DNA from: Lachnospiraceae bacterium UBA3633
GTDB taxonomy: Bacteria; Bacillota; Clostridia; Lachnospirales; Lachnospiraceae
Assembly: GCA_002374095.1 (NCBI GenBank)
Contig: DFKY01000023.1
Coordinates: forward strand, 52,395 to 116,394
Direction: 5' to 3'
DNA length: 64,000 nucleotides
The position numbers were made by a program, and so were the translations under genes. This document shows positions 7,392-16,424 of the stretch, piece by piece. Positions within the stretch are counted from its first letter, which is position 1. Every line of letters begins with the position of its first letter. The notes beneath the pieces are model-generated. The model did no database searches, had not been told where the DNA came from, and worked only from the letters and a program-made list of their open reading frames with translations.

Positions 7392-8450
7392 CTATGCGAC
7401 ACTTTTCATCGCCGCTACAAGCATAAAATTTGCCGGATAAGAATACGACCCTTGTAATCTCGATATAGTTATTGACTTTTCTTCAAGTGGCTCACGTAAT
7501 GTCTCAATTGCTGACTTTGAAAAATGAGGTAGTTCATCCAAGAACAGAACTCCATTTGATGCAAGAGATATCTCTCCAGGTCTTGGATATACTCCACCTC
7601 CTATAAGGCTTGTAACCGAGATAGAATGATGTGGGTTTCTAAATGGTCTAACTGATATCAGTCTCTTATCTCTTAATTCTCCTGCAATAGAATATACTTT
7701 TGTAATCTCTATTTTTTCCTCAAGACTAAGCCTTGGCATGATTGTAGGAATTCTTTTTGCAATCATAGTTTTTCCAGTTCCTGCAGAGCCAGAGATAATA
7801 ATATTGTGAAATCCAGCAACAGCAACTTCGCATGCACGTTTCATAAAATCCTGTCCACTAATATCAGAAAAATCCACTTGATATTCATTTTTTTCTTCAA
7901 CCTCTTCAAAATTTGATCGAGGTAATGCTAAAAATGTCTCTCTGCTCTTAAGCATCTTTATAAGGTCTACAATATTATCTACAGATATAATGTCTATCCC
8001 TTTTACTACAAGTGCCTCTTGTTCATTTTCCTTTGGAACCACCACTCCTTTTACACCACATTTTTTAAGTCCTGATACCATAGACAGAATCCCTCTAACG
8101 CCTACTATTTCTCCACTTAAATTCAGTTCTCCAATAAAAGCATAATCATCAGTTATATTGCAACTTATGATATTAAGTGATTTAAGAATTGCCACTGCAA
8201 TTGGCAAATCAAAAGCAGTGCCATCCTTTCTTAGATCTGCTGGCGCAATATTGATTGTAACTTTTTTTGCTGGGATATCTACATTTGAATTTTTAAGAGC
8301 AGTACGGACTCGATCAGCCGCCTCTTTTACAGAACTTGTCAGATTTCCTACCATGAGAAAATTAGGTAGGCCATTGCTACTATCTGCTTCAACGTAAGTA
8401 AGTATACCATTTATACCTCTTACTGTAGCACATAAAACTTTAGAATACAT
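7392..8450 (-). pseudogene. comM: comM/yifB-like Mg-chelatase family ATPase, truncated by the island
   Basis: This is the YifB/ComM family, hexameric AAA+ helicases that promote branch migration during recombination. The N-terminal fold (NGLPNFLMVGN, NIAPADLRKDGTAFDLPIA) and the first part of the ATPase domain are intact: Walker A GSAGTGKT, FRNPHHSISVTSLIGGG, and Walker B VLFLDELPHF. Family members are about 500 residues and continue after YPANFMLVAAM with a cysteine-rich NPCPCG motif; here the frame reads KSVA and stops at residue 352. The missing third includes the sensor and C-terminal regions, so ATPase activity is unlikely. The gene is divergent from asnS with its own upstream region. 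Confidence 0.9.
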
Positions 8451-8535
8451 AATTGGATTTCTGTTAGGGGGAAATCCATTAGCGTTTACTGCATTATTTT
8501 AGCATATTTTGAAAGATTTTTCCACAAATATTTAA

Positions 8536-8564
8536 TTGATAAAATGCTCCAAAAAGTATATAAT
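8536..8564 (+). promoter_or_regulatory. Sigma-A-type promoter of asnS
   Basis: TTGATA (8536-8541), exactly 17 bases, then TATAAT (8559-8564), located 45 bases before the asnS start codon. It would also drive the two nuclease-like genes that follow without a gap. Confidence 0.8.
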
Positions 8565-8608
8565 ATATAAGTATTTATAAAGAAACCATATGGTTTTGAG
8601 GTATTATT

Positions 8609-10003
8609 ATGGAAAAAATCATTTCTCTAAAGGAACTTTTTGAAAATTATAAAGGCTACATTGATAAAGACATATCAGTTAATGGTTGGATACGAACCAA
8701 TCGCGACTCTAAAACTTTTGGTTTTATAATGCTTAGTGATGGTACAATTTTTGACAATCTACAAATAGTATACGACGAAAGCCTTGATAATTTTAAAGAC
8801 ATAGCTAAACTGAATGTTGGTTGCGCCATTACCATACATGGTACTATTGTATCAACTCCTGATGCAAAGCAAGCTTTCGAGCTTCATGCAAAAAGCGTAC
8901 AAATAAATGGTCCATGTGATGAGACATACCCTTTACAACCCAAAAAGCATTCTATGGAATTTTTGAGAACTATATCTCATCTTCGTCCACGTACCAATAC
9001 TTTTCAAGCTATATTCAGAGTTCGTTCACATCTAGCATATGCTATCCATGAATTTTTCCAAAAAAATAATTTCATATATGTGCACACTCCTATAATTACT
9101 GGTTCAGACTGTGAAGGTGCTGGAGAGATGTTTCAAGTTACCACATTTGATCTTAAAAATGTACCAAAACTTCCAAATGGCGAAGTGGATTTTTCTAGTG
9201 ACTTTTTTTCAAAGCCAACAAATCTTACAGTAAGTGGACAATTATATGGAGAGACATTTGCTCAAGCATTTAAGAAAATCTATACATTTGGACCTACATT
9301 TAGAGCTGAAAACTCCAATACAACTCGTCACGCAGCGGAGTTTTGGATGATAGAACCTGAGATGGCATTTACTGATTTACAAGGCAATATGGAAGTTGCA
9401 GAAAAAATGCTTAAGTATGTCATAAAATATGTACTTGATAACGACAAAAAAGAAATGGAATTTTTTAACAAATTCTTTGATAATGGCTTGATTGAAAGAC
9501 TGAGTAATGTAGTAAACTCTGATTTTGCAGTAATCACATATACTGATGCTGTAAATGAATTATCAAAACACAATGACAAATTTGAATATAAAGTTGCTTT
9601 TGGAGCTGATCTACAGACAGAACATGAACGGTATCTTACTGAAGAAATTTTCAAGAAGCCAGTCTTTGTCATAGATTATCCAAAGGAAATAAAAGCATTT
9701 TACATGAAGTTAAACCCTGACAATAGGACTGTAGCAGCAGTTGATTGTCTCGTGCCTGGAATTGGCGAGATAATAGGTGGCTCACAAAGGGAAGACAACT
9801 ATGAATTACTTCTTAATCGTATGAAAGAACTAAATCTAAACATCTCCGACTATAATTTCTATCTCGACTTAAGAAAATACGGGTCTACAGTTCATTCTGG
9901 TTTTGGACTTGGATTTGAAAGGCTCGTAATGTATGTGACTGGAGCACAAAATATACGAGATGTCATCCCTTATCCAAGAACAGTCAATAACTGCGAGTTA
10001 TAA
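8609..10003 (+). CDS. asnS: Asparaginyl-tRNA synthetase
   Basis: Class IIb aminoacyl-tRNA synthetase that charges tRNA-Asn with asparagine. Residues 1-115 are the OB-fold anticodon-binding domain (VNGWIRTNRDSKTFGFIMLSDG). The catalytic domain shows the class II motifs: FRAENSNTTRHAAEFWMIEPEM (motif 2 region near 232-255) and GFGLGFERLVMYVTGAQNIRD (motif 3 near 435-457). The asparagine-type wording of motif 2 (SNTTRHAAEFWMIE) separates it from AspRS. The length of 464 is standard. It starts a three-gene operon with the YhaO-like and YhaN-like genes, 2 bases apart, an unusual pairing of translation with DNA-repair-like genes. Confidence 0.97.
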   Translation: MEKIISLKELFENYKGYIDKDISVNGWIRTNRDSKTFGFIMLSDGTIFDNLQIVYDESLDNFKDIAKLNVGCAITIHGTIVSTPDAKQAFELHAKSVQINGPCDETYPLQPKKHSMEFLRTISHLRPRTNTFQAIFRVRSHLAYAIHEFFQKNNFIYVHTPIITGSDCEGAGEMFQVTTFDLKNVPKLPNGEVDFSSDFFSKPTNLTVSGQLYGETFAQAFKKIYTFGPTFRAENSNTTRHAAEFWMIEPEMAFTDLQGNMEVAEKMLKYVIKYVLDNDKKEMEFFNKFFDNGLIERLSNVVNSDFAVITYTDAVNELSKHNDKFEYKVAFGADLQTEHERYLTEEIFKKPVFVIDYPKEIKAFYMKLNPDNRTVAAVDCLVPGIGEIIGGSQREDNYELLLNRMKELNLNISDYNFYLDLRKYGSTVHSGFGLGFERLVMYVTGAQNIRDVIPYPRTVNNCEL

Positions 10004-10005
10004 AT

Positions 10006-11085
10006 ATGAAATTTTTGCATACATCAAATATCAATATAGGTATGTTCCCTGACCCAGATAAATTTTGGTCAAGCGACAGAGAAAAAGACATAAAAGACAC
10101 ATTTATAAAAATCATAAAAATGTGTGATGAGATGTCAATTGACTTGCTACTAATATCAGGGAATCTTTTTTATCATCAGCCTACTTTTGAAGAACTAAAC
10201 TTTGTTAATGATAATTTTAAGAAGATACCAAATACAAACGTAATTATAGTCGCTGGATCAAACGATTATATAAAGTCAAACTCTCCTATTTTAAACTTTA
10301 ACTTTTCAGAAAACGTATATTATTTTTTAAACAATATACCAGAAACATTTCATATAAAGAATAAAAATATAGCAATCCACGGCTTTTCATACTATTCACC
10401 CGAAGAATCATCACCACTTACAAATTCAATAAATATTAATGATAATGACATTATCAATATACTCATGTTCTATGGTGGCGATACAAGGCATGTGCCTTTT
10501 GATCTCAATAAACTCGTTGAAAAAAACATATCATATATTGCTCTAGGGCTTAATAATAATTATCAAGAACTAATTGAAAAAAAAGCTTATTATCCAGGAA
10601 GCCCAGAGCCACTATCACAAGCAGATGAAGGAGATCATGGTGTAGTAATCGGTGAAATTGACGAAAAAACTAATGCTGTAAAAAGCATTAATTTTGTCAA
10701 AACTGCAAAAATATCATACATACCTATACTTGTAAAGGTCAATAGCAAAACAACTGAAGCTGATGTTGCTACACTTGTATCAAAAGAGGCGATTCGCCAG
10801 GGCTCTGATAACATATATAAAATCATCATTGAGGGAATGCGAAACCCAGACATTGAATTTAGCGAATATATCTTAAGTAGTAAAATCAAAATTATCTCAT
10901 TTGATGACAGATCAAAACCAAAATATGATTTTGTAAAACTTTCAAGTGAGCATCCAAAAGATATGATAGGAGCTTTCATAAGAAAGATGACCACGATGAA
11001 TAAAGAACTGTCAGACATAGAGAAAAAAGCTTTGTACCTTGGCACACAGGCACTTATAAAATCGACCGAAAAGGAACATCTCTAA
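10006..11085 (+). CDS. Degenerate YhaO/SbcD (Mre11)-like protein lacking metal ligands
   Basis: The fold and spacing match the metallophosphoesterase nucleases of the Mre11/SbcD/YhaO group, which form a complex with an SMC-like ATPase to process DNA ends. All seven expected metal ligands are replaced: the D-x-H of motif I reads N8-I-N10, GD of motif II reads G-N53, GNHD reads G-S85-N86-D, the motif IV histidine reads Y156, and GHxH reads G-L182-N-N184. Flanking residues remain well conserved (AGxxDYIK, GGDxRH, PGSPEPL), so the protein is under constraint but probably has no nuclease activity. It overlaps the YhaN-like gene by one base. A structural or regulatory subunit is the natural inference. 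Confidence 0.85.
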   Translation: MKFLHTSNINIGMFPDPDKFWSSDREKDIKDTFIKIIKMCDEMSIDLLLISGNLFYHQPTFEELNFVNDNFKKIPNTNVIIVAGSNDYIKSNSPILNFNFSENVYYFLNNIPETFHIKNKNIAIHGFSYYSPEESSPLTNSININDNDIINILMFYGGDTRHVPFDLNKLVEKNISYIALGLNNNYQELIEKKAYYPGSPEPLSQADEGDHGVVIGEIDEKTNAVKSINFVKTAKISYIPILVKVNSKTTEADVATLVSKEAIRQGSDNIYKIIIEGMRNPDIEFSEYILSSKIKIISFDDRSKPKYDFVKLSSEHPKDMIGAFIRKMTTMNKELSDIEKKALYLGTQALIKSTEKEHL

Positions 11086-13007
11086 TGATTATAACATCAC
11101 TCCATATAAATGCATTTGGCAAATTTATAGATAAGACCATAAACTTCACAGATGGTCTTAATGTTATATATGGAGAAAATGAAGCTGGCAAGTCCACAAC
11201 ACATGCTTTTATACGAGCTATGCTTTTTGGTATCAAGAAAAAGAAAGGCAAACTATCTACTGACACATTCCAGAAATATTTTCCATGGGATACTAAAAAC
11301 AAATATGGTGGCAGCCTTAATCTTATCTACAAAGAAAACACATATAGCATCATTCGCGAGTTCAGTCTTACGAATCCAGTATTTAAAATCATAAATATAT
11401 CTCAAGATAATAAAGAAATCGAAAATCCAGATCTATTTTTAAATAAAATACTGCATAATATCAATAGCGATACTTTTGATAATACTATAAGTATCGGGCA
11501 GTTAAAAAGCGCTCAAGATGTCACTATAATTGATGAATTACACAAAATCATTTCCAATCTCAACACTTCTGGCGATATAGCTATTGACACGCTATATGCG
11601 ATAAATCTTCTATCACATAAAAAAAAGGAACTACAAGATAATATCAATAAAGATGCTACAATTCAATATAATAAAGAACTTGGCAACATTCGCGCTCTTG
11701 AAAAAGAACTTCAAAATCAAAAATATGAAAACAAGCTTCCATCCCTTATATCAAAAAGAAATGCTGAAGCAAAAATTATAAAATCAAATTCAATAGAGCT
11801 TGAAGATTTAAAAAAAGAAAGCGCTGAGAAAGCATTGATGCTTAGTAAGTTTGGTTTAAACGATATAAAAGATATTAACTCCTTATCAAACGAAGTCAAT
11901 AAAATATACTTTGACTATAAGCCAATAATGAAAGAAGCCTCAAAAAAATATGGGCCATTTGTCAATATATTTACCATGTCAATAGGCATCTTAATGATAG
12001 TTGTAAGCTCAATGCTCCTTGTAGCCACATACCCTGATATAGCAAGTATTTTAAACCTCCACAATACTAAATATTCTATGAACTTAATTACAAATTTTAT
12101 CATACAGCTTCCATTTCATCCTATAATATTAATAGGCCTACTTATATGCTTGGGTATGATATTTTTACTTTTCAGTATAATTTTACTCATCAACAATATA
12201 AAGTCAAAATCATCATCTGTTGAACTTAAAAATATACTTTCTGATATATTAAATCAACATATAGGCACAGATGAAGTAAATGATGATACTATACAAAAGT
12301 TTAAAAAACATATACGAGATATGAAACTCGCAGCGAAAACGCTTGATAGCAATGAAGCAAGGATTATTATTTTAGCCGAAGAAAACAATTTGCTTCTAAA
12401 AAAACAAGCTGAATACACTGATGATATAAAGTCACAACAAAAAATACAGTATGATGTAGAACAAAAATACAATGAATTATATAAGCTTCGTATTGATAAT
12501 GAAAAGACTAAAAAGACACTTCAAAATAATGATTTGATCAACATGGATATAGAAAGCTTAAATCTTGCCATAGAAACTATCAAGTCATTATCAAATGAAA
12601 TCCAAGTTTCTTTTGGCACTCATTTAAATGATACTGCAAGTAAATATCTTAAAATTTTGACAAATAATAAATATACCAGTATAAATGTGGACAATACTTT
12701 AAAAGTAACGATTAATTACGAAGGTAGAAATATATCGCTATCTGATACAAGTACAGGTACAATTGATCAGATATACCTGGCGCTTCGTCTTGCCATCTCA
12801 GATATAATCAATAAAAGCGACAATATCCTACCACTAATTTTTGATGATTGCTTTGCTATGTATGACAATAAGCGTCTTGAATCCACATTAAATTTCCTTG
12901 CAAATATCAATACTCAAATTCTTGTCTTCACATGCCATACAAGAGAAAAAGAAATTGTAAAATATGATGGCATAAAAGCAAATACATTAAATATTAACAC
13001 AATATAA
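11085..13007 (+). CDS. YhaN/SbcC-like SMC ATPase with central membrane spans
   Basis: An SMC/Rad50-type ATPase and the natural partner of the upstream Mre11-like protein. Walker A GENEAGKST is at residues 30-38, the signature-like LSDTSTGTIDQIYLALRLA at about 551-570, and Walker B LPLIFDDCF at 582-590. Coiled-coil segments flank the middle. Two hydrophobic helices at about 294-314 and 346-370 sit at the tip of the coil instead of a zinc hook, so the complex would be membrane-tethered, as in the YhaN-type branch. The ATPase motifs look intact although the partner nuclease is degenerate. The gene ends the operon at a bidirectional terminator. Confidence 0.88.
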   Translation: MIITSLHINAFGKFIDKTINFTDGLNVIYGENEAGKSTTHAFIRAMLFGIKKKKGKLSTDTFQKYFPWDTKNKYGGSLNLIYKENTYSIIREFSLTNPVFKIINISQDNKEIENPDLFLNKILHNINSDTFDNTISIGQLKSAQDVTIIDELHKIISNLNTSGDIAIDTLYAINLLSHKKKELQDNINKDATIQYNKELGNIRALEKELQNQKYENKLPSLISKRNAEAKIIKSNSIELEDLKKESAEKALMLSKFGLNDIKDINSLSNEVNKIYFDYKPIMKEASKKYGPFVNIFTMSIGILMIVVSSMLLVATYPDIASILNLHNTKYSMNLITNFIIQLPFHPIILIGLLICLGMIFLLFSIILLINNIKSKSSSVELKNILSDILNQHIGTDEVNDDTIQKFKKHIRDMKLAAKTLDSNEARIIILAEENNLLLKKQAEYTDDIKSQQKIQYDVEQKYNELYKLRIDNEKTKKTLQNNDLINMDIESLNLAIETIKSLSNEIQVSFGTHLNDTASKYLKILTNNKYTSINVDNTLKVTINYEGRNISLSDTSTGTIDQIYLALRLAISDIINKSDNILPLIFDDCFAMYDNKRLESTLNFLANINTQILVFTCHTREKEIVKYDGIKANTLNINTI

Positions 13008-13031
13008 AAAAGAAGCATTGCTTCTTTTTTA
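13005..13031. terminator. Bidirectional terminator between convergent genes
   Basis: AAAAAAGAAGC, a 3-base loop ATT, and GCTTCTTTTTT form a symmetric hairpin usable on both strands; it overlaps the end of the convergent wall-binding gene. Stem AGAAGC/GCTTCT is at 13011-13016 and 13020-13025. Confidence 0.85.
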
Positions 13032-13616
13032 ATCTATCAATTCCCCAGTTTCATAGGAAAAGAAATAATAATTTCCTCTTTCATCTCTCGCAGGTCCAAG
13101 CACCATGAGACCGTTTGAATCAAAATAATACACTTTACCCTTTACTTTATAGAATCCATTTTTTGCAAAAAAATCACCATTTATATTATCAATCACTTTC
13201 ATCCTAAGTCTATCAGACACTTTATCTTCAATAATCAAGTACCTATAGTCATCAACATTTGTAATAGATACAGTATATCTTATGTCTGTGCATTCTCCGT
13301 ATTTTTCAATCAAATCATATAGCTTGTTATCATATAATGATTTTATATAGTCATTAAAACTAGTGTCATCACTATCTACATCCAAAATCCCATTTGAGTA
13401 TATATTTTGTCTTGGATCCTTTACATATTGAGATGATGAATCTCCAATTCGTAAAGCGTCAGATATAGTATTTGGATCTACTCTGGGTGTAGCAGTTGGT
13501 GCTGTGATATCTTCAACAACTCTTCCTTCCTTATCAATAACATAAGATGCATGAGATACTAATGTCATTATAAAGATAAATAACACAACTAAAATTTTAT
13601 TAAAATACTTTTTCAT
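13029..13616 (-). CDS. Small exported protein with cell-wall-binding repeats
   Basis: The protein has a signal peptide (basic MKKYFNK followed by a hydrophobic core ending near residue 24), an unrecognised central part, and two C-terminal aromatic/glycine repeats typical of CW_binding_1/choline-binding modules: GFYKVKGKVYYFDSNGLMVLG and a second ending YYFFSYETGELID. Such repeats attach proteins to wall polysaccharide. At 195 residues it is small for this class. It shares the repeat type with the larger protein at 53250-54560, so both probably recognise the same wall polymer. The central domain gives no functional clue. Confidence 0.78.
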   Translation of the reverse strand: MKKYFNKILVVLFIFIMTLVSHASYVIDKEGRVVEDITAPTATPRVDPNTISDALRIGDSSSQYVKDPRQNIYSNGILDVDSDDTSFNDYIKSLYDNKLYDLIEKYGECTDIRYTVSITNVDDYRYLIIEDKVSDRLRMKVIDNINGDFFAKNGFYKVKGKVYYFDSNGLMVLGPARDERGNYYFFSYETGELID

Positions 13617-13656
13617 AGTAATATTATATAAGCAATTTGTGAAAAATATGTTAAAA

Positions 13657-14184
13657 CTAATTGAAAACTACTTCCCCTATATATTTAAGTTGTCTAAAAT
13701 GTTGATCATAGTCAAGCCCAAACCCAGCAACAAATTTATTCTCAATTTTAAAGCCAATATAGTCTACTTTGACATCTGTAATTCTTCTTGATGGTTTATC
13801 AAGAAGTGTACATATCTTGATACTTGCAGGATTGCGAGTCGAAAGAAGTTCAAGAAGCTTTGACATTGTTCTTCCAGTATCGACAATGTCTTCAACAATC
13901 AACACATTCTTATTTTCTATAGATTCGTCAAGGTCTTTTATGATACGAACTATTCCTGAAGACTCTGTCTCACCACCATAACTTGACACGCACATATAAT
14001 CAACAGACATATTTTCATTTTGAATCTGCCACATAAGCGAACACACAAATGGCATACTTCCTTTAAGTATGCCTACTACAAACAAGTCTTTGCCTGCATA
14101 GTCTTTAGTGATTTCAGCACCTAATTCTTTAATTCTTTTTGTTATCTCGTCTTCAGTAATCATCGGAACTATCTTAAAACTCAT
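13657..14184 (-). CDS. hpt: Hypoxanthine phosphoribosyltransferase
   Basis: Converts hypoxanthine or guanine plus PRPP to IMP or GMP in purine salvage. The PRPP-binding motif LIVEDIVDTGRTM is near residue 100, the flexible-loop region YGGETESSG near 70, and the C-terminal GFKIENKFVAGFGLDYD motif is intact. The length of 175 is standard. It overlaps tilS by four bases; the tilS-hpt pair is conserved in Firmicutes, where ftsH usually follows, but ftsH is absent here. Confidence 0.96.
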   Translation of the reverse strand: MSFKIVPMITEDEITKRIKELGAEITKDYAGKDLFVVGILKGSMPFVCSLMWQIQNENMSVDYMCVSSYGGETESSGIVRIIKDLDESIENKNVLIVEDIVDTGRTMSKLLELLSTRNPASIKICTLLDKPSRRITDVKVDYIGFKIENKFVAGFGLDYDQHFRQLKYIGEVVFN

Positions 14185-15218
14185 ATCTTCTTCCTCCTAC
14201 TCATACTTATATTTTCACTATTCTTGATAAATATCATTTCTTTGCCTTTTTTATCATAAGTTATATTATATGGCAAATCCAGATGCATCCCACTTTTTTT
14301 AAGTGATGCAGCAATAACATCATCAATATGCACTCTGCCTATATCTTTTTTAGTATTTACAAGATCTTTAAATATCAAAAGTACTATATGTGATTTTACC
14401 AAATTACTTAAAGCATTAAACTTATCCAAATCAAGAACAATTTTATATGATGATTTTGATTTTAATACATAATCATAAGAAAACTTTGATAATGCATCTA
14501 TATACTCTACTATCTCGCTAACTTCTTTTGAAAGTTCTGCAATATGCTCACATGCTTTATCATTGACACTTATAAAGCTTGGAATGATTTTTTGTCTAAT
14601 ATAGTTTCTTGTATACTTTATATCATCATTAGTAGAGTCATTGACATAAGATAAACTATAAGTCTTTATATAATCTATAATCTCTTCTTTTGCTACATAT
14701 AATAGAGGTCTTAAAATATAGCCATTGACTTTTTTCATGCCGATAAGACCTTTAAGTCCAGAACCTCTCAGCATATTATGAGTGATTGTCTCAACCTGAT
14801 CATTTAAATGCTGTGCTACAAGAATATGTGCCTTATCCCTTTTTGCAAATTCCCTATATATATTATCAAATTCTTTATATCTAAGGACTCGTGCTGCCTC
14901 TTCAAGTGACATGTGTTTTGCAGTAGAATAGTTTATCGCATCCACTTTTCTAATAAGTAGTTTTACGTTCATAGCCTTACAGTATCTTTTAACAAACTCC
15001 ATATCACGATTTGCTTCTAATCCTCTTATACCATGATGTATATGAACTGCATATAGATTATACTTAAACTCATCTCGAAGTTTATAAAATATATCAAAGA
15101 GGCATATTGAATCCATGCCCCCACTTAACGCAATAATTACATTATCATTTTTTTTTATTACTTCACTATCAAAAAAGTCCTTCACAATATCGTCTAAGAT
15201 TTTATCGTGATAAATCAT
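14181..15218 (-). CDS. tilS: tRNA(Ile)-lysidine synthetase, short form
   Basis: Modifies the wobble cytidine of the AUA-reading tRNA-Ile to lysidine using ATP, which is essential for decoding AUA. The P-loop-like SGGMDS motif at about residues 30-35 and HIHHGIRGLEA are the N-type ATP pyrophosphatase hallmarks, and QHLNDQVET and RPLLYVAKEEI follow. The protein has 345 residues against about 450-470 in most Firmicutes; the C-terminal TilS_C acceptor-stem domain appears to be missing, as in some naturally short enzymes. It overlaps rpiB and hpt by four bases each, giving a tight operon. Confidence 0.93.
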   Translation of the reverse strand: MIYHDKILDDIVKDFFDSEVIKKNDNVIIALSGGMDSICLFDIFYKLRDEFKYNLYAVHIHHGIRGLEANRDMEFVKRYCKAMNVKLLIRKVDAINYSTAKHMSLEEAARVLRYKEFDNIYREFAKRDKAHILVAQHLNDQVETITHNMLRGSGLKGLIGMKKVNGYILRPLLYVAKEEIIDYIKTYSLSYVNDSTNDDIKYTRNYIRQKIIPSFISVNDKACEHIAELSKEVSEIVEYIDALSKFSYDYVLKSKSSYKIVLDLDKFNALSNLVKSHIVLLIFKDLVNTKKDIGRVHIDDVIAASLKKSGMHLDLPYNITYDKKGKEMIFIKNSENISMSRRKKI

Positions 15219-15670
15219 GGTGTATATGTGCCCTCTTCAATCGCTTTAATTTTTTCGATGCGGCTTACATGATGTGCTCCAGCAAATTTTGAAGATAAGA
15301 AAGCATCAAGAATCTCTTTCGCTGTCTCTATACCAATCACTCGTTCACCAAAACATATTACATTGGCATCATTATGTGACCTTGACATGCGAGCAGAAAA
15401 TGGTTCAGAGCATGCACACGCTCTTATACCTTTAATTTTATTAGCTGCTATACTCATGCCAATGCCTGTACCACAAATTAAGACGCCAAGATCAACTTCT
15501 TTCTTTAGTATCATCTGACATGCCTTATATGCATAGTCAGGATAATCGACATGATCGTATGTATCAAGTCCAATATTAATAACTTCATAGCCTTTGCTTT
15601 CAAGATATTCTTTTAATTTAAACTTCATGTCTATCGCAGCATGATCATTTGCTATAACAATTTTTTCCAT
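15215..15670 (-). CDS. rpiB: Ribose-5-phosphate isomerase B
   Basis: Interconverts ribose 5-phosphate and ribulose 5-phosphate in the pentose phosphate pathway. The N-terminal IANDHAAIDMKFKLKEYL, the active-site CGTGIGMSIAANKIKGIRA with its catalytic cysteine, and SRSHNDANVICFGERVIG are all family features. The length of 151 is standard. Galactose-6-phosphate isomerase subunits are related, but this single-gene context favours RpiB. It is the first gene of the rpiB-tilS-hpt operon, which links sugar phosphate, tRNA modification and purine salvage. Confidence 0.94.
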   Translation of the reverse strand: MEKIVIANDHAAIDMKFKLKEYLESKGYEVINIGLDTYDHVDYPDYAYKACQMILKKEVDLGVLICGTGIGMSIAANKIKGIRACACSEPFSARMSRSHNDANVICFGERVIGIETAKEILDAFLSSKFAGAHHVSRIEKIKAIEEGTYTP

Positions 15671-15688
15671 AATATCACCATATCAAAA

Positions 15689-15709
15689 AGCGGACATATT
15701 GTGTCCGCT
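15689..15709 (-). terminator. Rho-independent terminator after rplA
   Basis: On the minus strand AGCGGACA (15709-15702), a 5-base loop, TGTCCGCT (15696-15689) and five T end the ribosomal operon seven bases after the rplA stop. It shows that rplJ and rplL are not co-transcribed here. Confidence 0.92.
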
Positions 15710-15715
15710 TAAGTC

Positions 15716-16414
15716 TTATGCACCATATTTTACTGTGCTTAGTCTTACTCCTGGCCCCATTGTCGATGTAAGTGTTATACTTTTTAAGAATGTACCTTTT
15801 AATGACTGAGGTCTCGCTTTCACTATAGCACTCATAAGTGCGTCAAAATTATCTTGAAGTTTTTGATCATCAAAGCTTGCTTTGCCAAGTGGACAATGTA
15901 TAAGATTTTGTTTGTCAAGTCTGTACTCCACTTTGCCTGCTTTTAATTCTCCAATTATCTTTGTCACATCAGGTGTAACAGTTCCTGTCTTTGGGTTTGG
16001 CATAAGTCCTTTTGGACCAAGTATCTTTGCAAGTTTTCCTACTGTGCCCATCATATCAGGTGTAGCTACTACTGCGTCAAAATCAAGCCAACCCTCAGAT
16101 TGAATCTTTGTAACAAACTCATCTGTTCCTACATAATCAGCGCCAGCCGCCTTTGCTTCGTCAGCCTTTGCGTCTTTAGCAAATACGAGTATTTTAACCT
16201 TTTTGCCTGTACCAGCTGGAAGTACTACTGATCCTCTTATCTGCTGTTCTGCATACTTAGAATCACAACCCGTTTTTATATGTAACTCTATAGTTTCATC
16301 AAATTTTGCGCTCGCATTTTTCTTTACAAGTGCAATAGCCTCTTTAGCATCATAGAGCTTACTGCGCTCAATGCTTTTAGCCTTTTCTTGATACTTTTTA
16401 CCTCTTACTCTCAT
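15716..16414 (-). CDS. rplA: 50S ribosomal protein L1
   Basis: Binds 23S rRNA at the L1 stalk and, in many bacteria, represses its own L11-L1 mRNA. Family blocks are ETIELHIKTG, RGSVVLPAGTGK, GLMPNPKTGTVTPDV and the C-terminal LKSITLTSTMGPG. The start at 16414 was chosen because GGAGG is eight bases upstream and the protein then starts MRVRGKKYQE as in relatives; the longer frame to 16444 runs into rplK. The length becomes 232. It lies directly after rplK and ends at a terminator rather than leading into rplJ-rplL. Confidence 0.97.
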   Translation of the reverse strand: MRVRGKKYQEKAKSIERSKLYDAKEAIALVKKNASAKFDETIELHIKTGCDSKYAEQQIRGSVVLPAGTGKKVKILVFAKDAKADEAKAAGADYVGTDEFVTKIQSEGWLDFDAVVATPDMMGTVGKLAKILGPKGLMPNPKTGTVTPDVTKIIGELKAGKVEYRLDKQNLIHCPLGKASFDDQKLQDNFDALMSAIVKARPQSLKGTFLKSITLTSTMGPGVRLSTVKYGA

Positions 16415-16424
16415 CACGCACCTC

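Larger units (their letters stand above)
1..7401. mobile_element. Right part of a genomic island inserted in comM/yifB
   Basis: The comM reading frame matches its family up to the residues LVAAM and then changes into an unrelated sequence that ends at once in a stop codon. Everything below about 7401 is accessory in character: a methyltransferase, an IS3-like integrase joined to a polymerase, and DUF genes, with no housekeeping genes. On the minus strand the foreign sequence starts near TGTCGCATAGG (7401-7391), followed within 25-130 bases by repeated 10-bp units. A TGT-type terminus plus clustered short repeats is typical of Tn7/Tn552-type transposon ends, but no transposase of that kind is in the window, and a serine-integrase island is also possible. 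The left end lies outside the window. Confidence 0.6.

Noticed and set aside
12700..13007. Whether the YhaN-like ATPase is also degenerate
   Set aside because: Walker A, the signature-like region and Walker B are present in recognisable form, so only its partner is called degenerate.
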